From Baylisascaris procyonis (lineage: Eukaryota > Nematoda > Chromadorea > Rhabditida > Ascarididae): a DNA stretch of 64,000 nucleotides. Shown here piece after piece: positions 39,262 through 51,394 of this stretch (its first letter is position 1; each line of letters begins with the position of its first letter). Position numbers and translations under genes: made by a program. The DNA lies in NCBI GenBank assembly GCA_037389465.1, contig JAZARR010000078.1, positions 5,454,501 to 5,518,500 on the forward strand, written 5' to 3'. The notes under the pieces are model-generated. The model did not search any database. It was not told where the DNA came from and saw only the letters and a program-made list of their open reading frames with translations.

Positions 39262-39300
39262 TCCCACTCCCTCCCTCCCGCTCCCCCCCCCCCCTCCCAC
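39262..39300 (-). other. G-quadruplex-prone tract (C12 run on plus)
   Basis: On the minus strand four or more G-runs occur within about 40 bases, including a run of 12 G flanked by GGGAGGGAG-type blocks. This satisfies the usual G3+N1-7 rule on the minus strand. Confidence 0.7.
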
Positions 39301-40770
39301 TGGTTAAAGAACCTCACAGAGACAGCTATACGAAGCTTACAACGCATTATTTCTTCGATAGGTTCGTGAAGTTCAATGAGATAAATCTGGCGAATATTGT
39401 GCAAAATGGCGACAAGAACTGATTCGTTAAAAATTTCAATCATCCAGAACTACCTCATGACATACCAGTGCAAAAGGTGAATTTTCCACGGTTATCTCAT
39501 GTCAATCAGTGAATCCTCCACGTACTACGAGCCTTCTGAAGGACTTCATTTCAACGTTCACTCAGAAACATACAGTCACAGATATTCCCCTTCTAATGAA
39601 ATGCAAGAGGGAAATTTTTTGTATCCTATCCGTTCAAAGAATGTTTTTCACAAAATTTTTCCTTAAACTTCCAATGAGGTCATGAGAAGACTTCTATACT
39701 TCTCACAATGCTACTTCACCAGAATGTGGGAAATTGCAATGTTTCCGTCCTCCTTAAAAGTTCGTTCGAAAGACATACTGATTCAAAACTCTGACAAAAG
39801 ATATTGTTTCCGCCCTCATACACCCAGTATGTATGAGATTATGTGCTGCATGAACGAATTTGTACAAAATTGCCCCCTGCCAGAAACGATAAATTCCCTT
39901 CTCACAAACTTTTGTCCATGTGAGAATAAATAAAACGTCTCTACGAAACCTTCGCATATTTTGAAAAGAACACCCAAGTCTGTCGAGTAGATTCTTGCTG
40001 GGAAATGCATAACGTATTATGTGTCAGTTTGCATGACGGTGAATCGATCCTGCCACCCCTTGATACACCTGATTCAGGAATAGAATTGATCGGATCAACC
40101 TTCGCAGCTCCAGTAAAAGAAGGACAATCAAACCGGTTGGGCTCGAATTTGCTCGTAAACACAAAGTTTAGATGCGCCCTTGCCATACAACATCTCTTTC
40201 ATTCTATCGCGCTTGTTAACGCATGCGCGCTTCAAATCTACACTGATTAGAGTTTGCACGATATGAGAGATGGGGTAATAAGCAAAAGGTTTCCCAGATG
40301 GGCACGAATTCTACATCCCAGAATAAATGCTGCCATTGAGAAGAAGTATAACACAATATGCCTAACCTCAAAACAACGTCTCAATAGTACTGCGTAAAAC
40401 CAATGACGCCAGATTGCAAGAGAAAAAGGTGACGATGAAGCACCCTTTATAGAAGTAGACTGCAGTCAAATAAACAAAGATAACTGCCTTCTTTTGACTC
40501 CACAAATATGATCCTTCCTCACTAACAAATATCCATCACGGTAAATTTTTAACCACTAACAATTCGTTTTTGAGGACATTTATGGCGAATACACATAGGG
40601 ACGACCTTACAGTATAGTGTTCTTGCAAAACATTTCCAGAAAATTTTAAAAACTGAGGAAAGAAAAATGGAGAGGAAAATGGCACATGACATGATATCAC
40701 GGGCCTGACGGTAATGAGAAGTTTCATTTGCATTTATTGCTACCTCTATGCAAATTTTCTCTGAGACACC

Positions 40771-41355
40771 CTATTGCGAAATCGTGTTTGCAATTATGTG
40801 TCTGTTTATTTGTCCGGCTCTTTCAACTACAAAAGCTACGGTAATGAAATTTGTCAGGTATAACCCACACCATACGGTAACATCCCGAGTCCGACTTCTC
40901 ACATTAAATCTTTTATCTGTGAGTTGTGAAGGAAACAGTAGAAATATCAAGTGATAAGCTAACTCATAGACGTCACGAAACTTGAAAAAAAAAAATTTTC
41001 CAACCGGTGGTCCGATGAGAAGCGGAACTGAGGGTATCGCTTCACGATTATTTTGAGCATTATGCCAGAGGATCATAAGGTAGGTGTATATCTTGCTAAC
41101 CCCGACCTCTCTTCTCCCTCTTGCTCGCTTCCCTAATAATTTCTGGTACAATGCTAGAACTCGAAAGCAAAATGATAGATCACACGGCAGTAGGCGGGCT
41201 AAAAGGAAAAGAACGAACTTATTTTTTTGGACACTACTGCTGAAAAATGAGAGTGAACTATGGAGAAAAGTAAAGGTGCTTTTGTGCGCCCTTGAATGTT
41301 GGAGAGGATGACAACGACTGACAATTCCGACAAAATATCGCCAGTGAAAACTCAA
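40771..41355 (-). CDS. Longest intact frame in the window, unidentified
   Basis: A 194-codon minus-strand frame. At this base composition a frame of this length is expected in well under one window in ten by chance (rough estimate from stop-codon frequency), so at least part may be coding. It contains a strong internal acceptor (TTTTCCTTTTAG) followed by LLPCDLSFCFRVLALYQKLL, and a C-terminal stretch VTVWCGLYLTNFITVAFVVE that could span a membrane. No family was recognised. Part of the frame is low-complexity (poly-F from an A-run). Confidence 0.25.
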   Translation of the reverse strand: MSFHWRYFVGIVSRCHPLQHSRAHKSTFTFLHSSLSFFSSSVQKNKFVLFLLARLLPCDLSFCFRVLALYQKLLGKRARGRREVGVSKIYTYLMILWHNAQNNREAIPSVPLLIGPPVGKFFFFKFRDVYELAYHLIFLLFPSQLTDKRFNVRSRTRDVTVWCGLYLTNFITVAFVVERAGQINRHIIANTISQ

Positions 41356-42226
41356 CTTGAAAACAAAATTTCCGGCACCATCCTGTGAGAGATAAATTCG
41401 CTCTACCTTTTCTCTTCTCTCGCAATCCTCCCTCCCTCTCTCTCCTTCTTAAGTTGAATGCTTCGGATCAAGTTGCTAGAGCATAAAGCAACTGGAGCAA
41501 ATGGCTGTGCACGGCGCAACAACGAAGCTATAATAGGCTATCTCATACAAGAAAAGTGCTAGATTAGTGAGTTGCCTGCCGATTATGGCGATAACATTTC
41601 TACCCCGATATCATAAAAAAAAGTGGTAGTGAATTGCACTGATCCTTCCTAATGATCGCAGAAGCAGATTGCACGTGAGATTTACCTTCCAGCGAACATC
41701 TACATAAATTTGACTTCGTTTCCCAAATAGATACGACCTCCGTCTCCCTGCTTGCTTTCCGGTTGATTTTGCGTTGATCATTTTTTTGCAAAAGTTGTGA
41801 CCCAATAATTGGCAAGCTTCAATAGAATACTTTTTCACTACGATGGTGAAGTTGAATGGCATCATTGCTACGAATGATCTTAATTTATTGCCCCGTAAAT
41901 GATACGGTTGGATGACTCGCCAGTTTAATTATAAAAGATGTCGAAGACTTCACGTTTTCGACTGACTTCTCACCAGAATTTATGGAAATTCCAACCTCGT
42001 CGAATGCAGCAGTTGTAAACAATCCAATTACGTCTTAGTTGCTGAAACTCGAAATTTGCATCTACTCCTCTCCTCAGATTGAAGAGGGGCGAAAGAGGGA
42101 GAGGAATGGAGGTTAGGTCGCTCGATGAAGCAGACGGTCATGAGGGCCGTCATGCAATTTTCGCGGAAAAAAATATCTATTCACAGACTAATAGTAATAG
42201 CAATACTTAGGCCCGCTCATACTTAC

Positions 42227-42303
42227 GAAAGCGAAATAAAAGAACTTTTGCACTGTAGGAACGTGGACAAATGCTTTCATGCGAGTCACATACGACATTC
42301 AAA
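42227..42303 (-). CDS. Exon candidate with near-ideal splice sites
   Basis: A 77-nt minus-strand segment lies between AATAGCTGCAG and C|GTAAGTATG. It is open in one frame, encoding LNVVCDSHESICPRSYSAKV LLFRF (25 codons, entering in phase 2 and leaving in phase 1). Partner exons were not established; segments at 40.0-40.2 and 39.4 kb on the same strand are possible. Function unknown. Confidence 0.3.
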
Positions 42304-45128
42304 CTGCAGCTATTGATATGGTTGATGTTTCACCTCAACTATAACTTCCTAAATTTTGCGCTAGTTCATAGCTCTCCCATTTTTTACTCTCCCATATGCT
42401 TTCGTTACTACGATGAGCCGGTTGCACTGTAAAATTGTTAGAAGCAAATTATTCCTAAGATTTAAAAAAAAGGCAGTGAAGACCATAAAATATGCATATT
42501 GCAGGTTATGATAAAAGATCTGTGACCAACTTACAACCAAATCGGCTAACGGTCAGCCAGTGAGAACTTAGGGCGGCCGCAAATCAAGAGTGCTTTTATT
42601 ATATATATTTAATGTTGAACACGTAGTCACACTACTGCGACTGGTGCTAGATGTTTGCTGTTGCTGTTATTTCTCTCACTGCATCCCTTGCAGGTTAATC
42701 TAACATAAGTATCATTTACAACTGCTGCCTACATATCCATAAGTACCATAAATGGCAGTGCTTACCAAATATTACCGGTACTACTTAACAACTATCTCAT
42801 CACATACTCAAAAGTTGTTATTATTAATACAATTTGCTTGATACTGCTGATTTTGTTTAACAGTAAGCACAATACTTGTACCAGTGGCAGTAATGAGCTT
42901 TACCAATACTAATACTTCTCACTATGGTTACTAACCCCACTAAGCTGCAAAATGGTAAATTACGTTACAGTATAGTATGAACACAGTGTACAGCGTCATG
43001 CCTTTGGCACAGTGTAAGTTTATATGGACCAAGCAAAGTTTAAGCTACTGCATGTTTGCTAGGAAAAAGAGTGGTCAGTGAGGATATGCGTTGTTCGCTG
43101 GTTAGATATACTATAGTGACAGTTTTTAAAAATATACTATAGACAGCAAAACCAGAGAAAGTGTATCAGGAAGCTAAAATGTTCGGCCAATCTGCCGAGC
43201 ACCAAAGTTTTTCCAGTTATTGAAGGGTTCGGAAGGCCAAAATTAAACTTTGGAGACAAAAAGGATGGCCAGTTCGAACAATATGGAGCGCCAGTAGCTC
43301 TTCGATTGTCTGCCGGTTGTGAACATCAAATCCGCACTAAGGATTTTTACTTCGAATCGAAAAAAAGAAAGAAAAATGACCATTAGATTAAATTTGCGGG
43401 ACCACAAAGTTCAGTGAGCCACCAAATTGGGTCTAAGGAGACCAGGTATGATTGATTATGGCGCAATGGAAAGAATTTCCTGGAGAATCAAATTTCGCGC
43501 AGCATATGCAGTTCTGGCAGTGCATGCCCCAACCATGTGCACCCACTTAGAATAAAAGAAATGAGTGGGGTGGGAGGAGATGAAGTGATGGCACCTAAAA
43601 ATAGTTCCATCTACACATTCTTATGCCTCACATGCGCAACAAATTCGCCCTCTCTCAGCTCATTCTGCACACGTAGATGCAATACAGGCTTCCTCTCAAA
43701 AATGTTTCCTATACCTTTGTAAATGCACCTACCTCCTAAAAATCTTTCAGAAGCCGCCCCTGCTAGCTTATGGTTTTCAAAAAAAAACCTCAGACGCTAT
43801 GCTATGTGAATCGTTGAGCATTCAGCAGCGCAAAAATGTTCACAACTTACATAGCAAATTGAAACAGCACGTGATGTGATTCTATGCGTATTCGGGCCCT
43901 GATGCAATGCAATGGTATTTCACAAACGTCGGCACAACAGCACTAAACAATCACTAGGCGCCACTACCTTTATAGAATTTCGGTACTTTATGCTGGTTAG
44001 CGACATCTTAAACGAGAAGGTTGATGCAGTGAACTTGTTCCTTGCAGTGCTAAAAAAGTGCGGAAATGTGGAGCTAAGATCACTATCAATGCGCCAATTT
44101 CGCTGTTCTACAACTAGGCGTTTTAGTGCAATGCGAATTTAAGAAGACGGCGCTGTGCAACAAAATTTTTGTTGGTAAGTTCCCCTGATTAGTGCCATAA
44201 CTGATCTCTTGAGGTTTATTATTTTAATGGCCAAAGATTCCAGTGTAATGTTTGACCACCATAAATATTTTTTGGTCTAATTAAGGCATGGTGAGACATT
44301 CCTCCTCGTCATCGATTAAGAAGATGGCATATAACATAGTCGATTTTAAGCAAAAGGGTCGCTATTGCATACAGTCTTTCCAAAGTTGAACAAACCCTAT
44401 TAACTCACTGTCAACTCACTGACCACTCGAACATTTAGATGGCCTAAACGGAAGTCGTCTCTAGGAAGTTTTTTCCACTCCTGTGAAGACAAGCATTAAG
44501 CTCGGCAATTCTGACACAATAATTTACTTACAATGATTTTCTTCTTCTTACGGGGCAGAGAAACAAATCGCACACTTCTTATTTAAGTCAAGGTGAACTA
44601 TGAAGCAAACTTTCACACCTTTCATCACCTGTTAATTTCGGAGCACAAAATGAGATGCTGCTATCAGAAAAGTGATTGCCACAATAACGGCTTAGATCTT
44701 AAATAGCGCATAATCCTAATTTTAACTTTGAAAATGGGAATTGAATGTCGATTTCAAGAAGCAAAAAAAAAATTTTTTTTTCAAGGAGCCTTATTTCAGG
44801 ACATCATTGTATTCAATTTACTAAGGATATAAGAGGCAAATTCTTGTGAATTCATCAATCACCAATGGCAACATGAAAATGAATAAATAAATGAAATTCA
44901 ACCAAACAAAATTGTCGTCTAAGAGTTCGCGTGAAAGTTTCAGCTCATTAACTTGTCAAATTTTTATAAAAAATAAGCATGTAAAATTTTCAAGCTCAAT
45001 GAAAGCCATGTGAAATGCCACCTCTATGAGTCACAATATTTGTTAGAGAGAAGAGCGTCATTGATTCGTAACGCGCAACCGGTGATCTGACTGCTGCCCT
45101 TGATTGCTCTATGTTAGAGTGGGTCTAC

Positions 45129-45170
45129 CTGCCCATTGAGGGGTGTGACCAGTTGTACACGAATACGCAT
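45129..45170 (-). CDS. Possible initiator exon
   Basis: An ATG at 45170 opens MRIRVQLVTPLNGQ and ends at CAG|GTAGAC. The frame stays open upstream of the ATG as well. No partner exon is secure. It is listed because length and donor match a typical first coding exon; it may be chance. Confidence 0.2.
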
Positions 45171-46971
45171 TCGCTCACATAACAAAGGTCGGCGATGCAC
45201 AGCGGGATGCTTTTTTTTAATGCCAAGTTTTTTTGATTTTGAAAACGAACATCACTTCCGTATTTTCATAGCATAATACCCCGATGTTGCATCTATACCT
45301 GCACTAATAGCACAGGTATACTATAGCAGAACACTTTTCTCAACGAAGGTAAGAGACACAACTAACAGTATAGCAAAATGATTTCGCACTAAGCAAATTG
45401 AAGTTCACAGCTATATATTTTGCACTTCGACTGCATTTGACAGGCATAAGGTTTCTTGAACGAGATTAAATAACCTACCAAAAACAGAACATAATCCCGA
45501 GGAGTTCGTAACATGTATAATCAAAAATTTCCTGACCTAGAAAAGCAGAGCGGAAAAGTTTTCGAATGGGGTTTTGGGTAAACAGCGCTGCAGGCACTTT
45601 ACTGTGAAAAGGGAAACTTTACTGTGAAGGAGGTATCTGAAGTGAGAAAAACGGTGAGGTAAACAAAGACGATAAAGAACTTGACTGAAACTGAACACAG
45701 CGATGGCCATCAAGCTGTATGACATTGACTTTACTCGGAAATTCTCTGTTGGTTGTTGCAAAATGAAAGTGACTCCTACTGGGTGAGGTCATTCCTCGGC
45801 GACCCTCCAGCTTTTCGCAGCAGCCATGCAGGTATTTTTTCCCTATCTTCCTTATTCTTTATCTACCATATGCTTCAGTCGTGGTCATCCCTTTCATCTA
45901 ATAAGTAAACGTCTATGAACTTTCACGAATTAACGAAGGAGATACGATGTTGCGTAAATCTAAACCGACTGGGCAACATAACATAAGCAATCTATCAAGA
46001 CTTCCAGGAACTCAAGAATACGATGAATTATGTACGGGAAATATTAAATGCATTCTGAGACAAGAGGCATTCCCAACAGAACGTTTTGATTCAAAACTTC
46101 AAAAAAAGTAAGCAGAACATATATGCGATTCTGAAGCGTTGAGGTTAACAACCCAAAAAAATACCTCATAAATTAAAACATCAAAAAAAAAAATGAAATG
46201 AAAGACGATCAGAGCAGAAGGGCACAAAATAAAAAAGATGTGCTCTAATGATGCAAATCAATACTGTTTCAACAAAGCATGGTCCAGTACTACCACCATT
46301 GAGATAAAGCCTTCACGCATTATCGGTATGTTTGAAAGGTCTAATGCTGCATACATAAAATGAGAAAAAACATAATCTGATGCCCAAGGGAGAAAAGGTG
46401 ATACGCCAACATAAACGGCAACACGAATTTCTTAAAAGCCGCAAATGGACGAATAAATTTGAAGGAGGAAATTGAGATGTGGACAGAGTAAAAGGGTTTA
46501 TTCAACGTAAAAGAGAGAGAAAGATACAACACACAACAATATTGTGCGAACAGAGAGGCAGACTACCAGACAGACATATTATATGCTACAGACACGAAGC
46601 CGTGACAGTGCGCTCTGACGCATAAAAAGACGAATACACACTCAGATACCACAATATCCATTAGCTTTCGCTTCTAAAGAGTCTAATATATATTGAACGC
46701 CGTAGTGGTTGCAAAACAGCAAAAATTTAGAGGCGGGGAAGCGCGAAAACGGCCCGCACAATATGCGTTTTCGTAATTCCCTACGGTTCAGTGACTGGTT
46801 ATGCAAAAGCTAAAAATGCCAGTTTATTAGGTGTTCTTTTTCCAGCGGAACCGAGAATGCAAAAAATTCAAAGCCAAAAAACTGCTCCCTACCGTATCGG
46901 CAAGTTGTCTAAGCAAAGTTCCTTGAAATGCATGAAAAACTGAAATTTGTCACCATACTTCCTTCCTATAC

Positions 46972-49900
46972 CTCCGGCCACTAGAACATCTGCTACATGC
47001 TCGCATACTGGAGAAAGGGATTGGGTGAGGGAAGGGGGTGGAGAGACAAAGGAGAGAGAGGGAAGGCGCATTTCCGTGGTCTTTATTCGATCATCTAAAT
47101 CTTCATGAATTTAAATAGACATCTAAATACCATTTATAAGCACAACAGGATTTGTCTTAAGTTGGCACCAAATGTTACGTGAAATAAACTTAAGGGGATT
47201 AAACTCAGGGGATGACTTATATTGGAGTAATAGTTTCTGTCTGTGACAGTGATTCAGTAGACTGAGGAAGGGCTCGATCCAAAGTGGCTTACTCGGCATA
47301 TCAAGTAGTGAGTAGGACAGAAGAAGGGAGGGAAATTGCAAACTGCGCCAAATAAATCTCTGGATTCGTCAGTGTTCCTAATTCTTCGGTTTCTTCAAAT
47401 AATACTACAGTCGATTTCGTGATGAACAGATAAATCAATTCATTTTTATTCAATAAAATTCATGCACCATTTAAACGATCCAATTTAAGGGGTGATCCTC
47501 GAAATTTGCGAAGATTTGAATTTAAAAAACTGCCACGTTGCTACTATACTCTTTAATGGGGTACTATATATCCCCTAAGAGCTACTTAAAAAAATATCAT
47601 GGAACCAACAGTCAAACTTGATATCAAACATATGTAAAATTTACTACGAAATTGGTGGTCACTGTGAACCCGACATCACAACGATGATTGCTAATAGCAT
47701 TATAAAACCTGCTATAAATAATTCGGCCGCATAAAAGTAAGAATAAGGCAAAACAACTTTGAGACGTAGGCACAACATATTAGGAACAATTTTTCAATGC
47801 ACTGAAAATGAAATAAGTAGAAAAGCATGTTGCGATATGCGGCCTTACATTCAGACTCTTCGGAACGACAGTTGCGTTCATTAGCAATAACTGATAGATG
47901 TACGCAGTAACTCATTAATGATGTTCTCAATTAAGCATTGTAAAATCTCACTACATGCTATAAATGATGACGACCAAATTTTGCAGCTGGAAGTTCCCAA
48001 ATTAGTGAAAGACAAGTAGAAATGCAATGTAAAACAAATATAAGCCATTAGAGTGAGGTATTGAACACTGAGAAAATATTACGAATGCAGCATGGAGGAA
48101 ATATTTCAGAATATATGGCAAAATTAGCAGCTGGCTACTGGAGAAGAATGAGCATAATTGCAATGTAATGCTCGAACAACAAATGCAATAATAAAACAAT
48201 TGCATCAAAATGCAAAATGATGAAATAATTACAAACTAGTCACTTATTATCTATATGCTTAAAACTGATGCAAAAAGCAAGCAGTTGGCTCAGTGCCTAA
48301 TTATTACGCAATACATGAGCGAAATGCATATCGATGTTAATTATCGCACTTCAATTTTCTCGCAAATTTAGTTTCAATTTTCATCGCTTTTATTCCTGAA
48401 AATATTATTTTCCTTTATTTTAAAATCTAGCTATTGTTTACGTGAACACAGCTGCAGTCTATGATAATGCACCATAAGGTTAACGAAGTGCTGAAGCGAT
48501 GTCGTGGTATGCTTTCAGATTTCAATAAATGAAGCACATCAACAGCAGAGAGTGATATTCCGATGTTCAGAAAACTAAAAACTAATATGGGTGAATGAAT
48601 CAATAAGCGAACCTTTTTCCACTTCTCGGAGCATAATCAGCTGCAATCGGCTCCGGCCAAGCCTCTCCACATTTTTATAAGATCCACTCATTGTCCGTCC
48701 TACCACCGTAATCGACGAAACAGAAACCGCAAACCCTTAAATAATATGTACTGTTGAAATTCAAAACGCAATCTGCAGATAAAGCAACCTGAGAAATCGC
48801 TTTAAAGATAAGTAAAATGCAGTAAAACTGCTATAGGATATACACGCGACGCTATTATAAATCCATACAACAAGACACTACAAAATATGCTATAGAGGCT
48901 GCAATGCGACCCTTACATACAGGCATAATTCGATAACAAATTCTCATCTCTTATGCAATAACATATAAACCTCATTGTAACACCAACTATAAAATTTACT
49001 GAACTGAATAAGAAATATGCTATTGCCGTCTTAACACATGCTAGATGGTGCTATAAACATACATTCCAAATTCTACTTCAAAATATTTACAAAACCTTTT
49101 ATAAAACCGACTATGAAATTGTCAAACCAGTCGCAATAAACTGTGGCTTTGTGCAAGCCGTTTCCTCTGTATACCGCTGCTAAATTGTTATAAATTGTTA
49201 ACGAAATCCCGTTTTATACCATCCTAAAGCGCGAAGTTCTTTCTTTCATAATCTCAGGAAACTTTTCGAAGTGAACAAAGAGCATCGATGAGGAGTCTTT
49301 GATAGTGTTCATTTGCAACGAATAGAAAACATGGATAAGCAACATTTCTTAACGAAAAGACAGCACAGCCAAGGTACATTCATGACAAGCGCGCAATATC
49401 GGCAAGGAACAACCCTCCAGGACCCAGATGGATTTTCACCAACAAGTACGTACACTATCCAACCGCCTCATATATAGCGAAATGGAACGTGCAAAGCATT
49501 CCTAGTGTACCTCCTTAGATGTGACTATGATATGACCAATAAAATGCTACGCACAGTGTAAGAATATGAGAGGTTGGCAATTAAGCTAGGAAAGGAGAGT
49601 AGCGCTTCAAAACAGGAAATAAGGGAAATACGAGCAAATAAAGGCAAATACGTGTTCCTTGACGTTGCCATCTCCATGTTCATGGAAAGTGCAACTTCAT
49701 ATCTGTATTTTCTCAAACCACAACTGTTGTAACTCTGATGACCAATTGTTGCGTCGGGTAACGACAATGTTAAAGAGGGAGACCGACTGTGGAACGTGGA
49801 GCACACGAAGATAGTATAAATAATTTATTGGGGAGCACAACAGCTCCCAAGACGAGCGTAACAAAAGGGGTGAACCGTAACATGACGAAAGTCGATATGG

Positions 49901-50932
49901 GAAAACTGACGCGGGAAGAGTAACGAGTGGGGACTGATGATTGGAGACTGACGAATGAAAAAGAGTGACTCTGATTGGCTGAAGCCCAACTTATATAGGT
50001 CTCAGATATCGCCTGAGGCAGCACAAAAGCACTTAAGTCGATCAATGACATTATGTAAAGAACAGTAAACGAGAATCCACTATACGAGTAAATGTGATCA
50101 CTGCAATGATAGATCACAAGTAGATATCTTGGGTTGGCTCTTCAGCGCCATACCCAACAACAACAAACTTTGCAATAATGCGGCTACTAGTTTTTAATGG
50201 TGTTCTTTTCAAGCATTAAATTCGGCGCAATGCGCCGGTTTGAAAATTTTGCGAAGAAACTGTGATGATAGTCAACTCAGTTCTCTCTCTAGTAAGATTA
50301 CATTACTGCCTAAACATAACATAAATAAGGTCCTCCTATCACCATTGCTGAGGAGTCAGTTGTTATTCAAATAGGCCCTGCAGTGAAACCGCAAGAAGGC
50401 TGCCTCTCCTCTTTGAAGGGGTTCATAGTTGATCATCATAAAGCACCTTATTTTCCTATTCACAAGTTCTGAGGCTCTTGCCGTTCACAGTTTTTCGCAA
50501 TAAGTACACAATCGAGCGTGAATACGACGTTGACAATTTTTAGAGTACCTAAACATAGCGGATGATTGCTTATTTAGAATAAAGAGGCTAACAACTAAAG
50601 GCTTTTATGGTTCGTGTTAGAAAGGTGGGTTTGAAGTTCTGGGCTAATCTTAAAAACTGACAGAGTCATCAACGACTAGGTTAGAAAGCCGCAAAGATGC
50701 GTCAGAAAGAATCTATTACTAGTTTTCGACATTTTCGAATACCAGATTTCAAGTTGAATTTGAAAGATAAATATTTCAAAAGAAGTTCTACTGCACAAAC
50801 ACGATAAAATAGTAATCTTAAGATGTTACAGACGGTGCAACTTGTAAAACCTGCGTTCAAATTTCGCAGATAGACAGACGGAGATGGTGGGTGAAAAAAA
50901 CCAAATGGGGACCGCTTGTGCTCGTCACCCAT
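46972..50932 (-). CDS. Unidentified four-exon chain (N-terminus)
   Basis: Four minus-strand segments join in phase from an ATG at 50932: 50932-50851, 48699-48613, 47890-47849 and 47007-46972. Acceptors are GGTAG, TATCAG and TCTCCAG (the last with a strong pyrimidine tract). Donors are GTTTTA, GTTCGC, GTAAGG and GTATAG. The joined product begins MGDEHKRSPFGFFHPPSPSV and continues with NVERLGRSRLQLIMLREVEK, then IANERNCRSEESELCEHVAD. It reads like a real N-terminus with a charged helix, but the family is not recognised. The LTR-like element lies in the first intron. The start is only about 0.25 kb from coding of the plus-strand Gab-like gene, so the two could be divergent neighbours. False chains of this kind are possible. 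Confidence 0.3.
48820..49200. repeat. Diverged CTATAAA-rich repeat region
   Basis: Many copies of GCTAT/CTATAAA words occur at irregular spacing, with two similar 'atatgctat' segments about 128 bp apart. A related cluster lies near 47560-47715. The repeat unit could not be defined. Confidence 0.35.
49747..50159 (-). mobile_element. LTR of a retrotransposon (minus orientation)
   Basis: Read on the minus strand, a 413-bp block starts TGTTGGGTATGG and ends GACGCAACA, giving TG...CA ends inside a five-base inverted repeat TGTTG/CAACA. It has a TATA-like CTATATAAG near 49991-49999, an AATAAA polyadenylation signal near 49829, and about 80 bp of U5-like sequence after it. Two bases beyond the end comes TGGTCATCAGAG, a TGG-starting sequence placed where a tRNA primer-binding site would be. 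No second copy, gag/pol frame or target-site duplication was found, so it is a solo or truncated LTR. The superfamily (BEL/Pao or Gypsy) is undetermined. Confidence 0.55.
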
Positions 50933-51167
50933 CGTAGGTGCTAAAATCATTGAAAAGGTGACAAGATCAATGAGCCGCTGAATTCAGTGAGGAGCCGATT
51001 ACCGAGTTTGGAAAAACATCCTAGGACCTACGCCTTCCCTTCTCAACGTTTTTTTCCAGAAAACTTTCACTTTTGATAATCATAGATTAAATAATTTCTT
51101 CGTCCGTCCTAAAAAGCTGCAAACACGATGACTTTACAGGCCAGAAATGTGGTAGATGGGTGCTAAA

Positions 51168-51394
51168 CATTCTCAGGGAGACGTTTTGGCTAGCAAGACT
51201 ACAGGCTCACCTGTTCAACATCCCATAACTTGCCTCATCGTGGTTGCGGCCCGTGTCTCCAACCACGATATACAAAAAATTGATTTCAATTACCTTCGAA
51301 GTGAATCTAGCAGCCGCGAGGCTTATGATTCATGCTCCTCAGGCGCAGGACCACTCCCTCTCCATACTGGGCAAATCGCCTTTTCTTTCGCAGG
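51168..51394 (+). CDS. Gab/SOC-1-like docking protein, internal exon
   Basis: A plus-strand frame (open from 51156) encodes SNHDIQKIDFNYLRSESSSR followed by EAYDS. This matches, in spacing and residues, the human Gab1 region NTISTVDLNKLRKDASSQDC YDIP. The tyrosine at 51324-51326 corresponds to a phosphorylated docking tyrosine in Gab1, although the flanking IP is not conserved. A CAG precedes 51175, and a possible donor lies at GG|GTTATG (after 51394). There is an ATG at 51156 (MGAKHSQGD), so this could also be a first exon. The pleckstrin-homology domain expected at the N-terminus of Gab proteins was not located. Borders are approximate. Confidence 0.5.

Larger units (their letters stand above)
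31530..40770. other. Gene-poor stretch with ambiguous exon-like segments
   Basis: No gene is named. Several segments look exon-like on one or both strands: minus 36543-36782 ending LLRERLIQEE and a stop; minus 38834-38702 with CAG acceptor and C|GTAAAA donor, reading DYLKKEWREEGESFER; minus around 39423-39318 reading HNIRQIYLIELHEPIEEIM; and 39.94-40.25 kb, open on both strands. The opposite strand is also coding-like at several of these, so strand and reality remain open. Confidence 0.3.
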
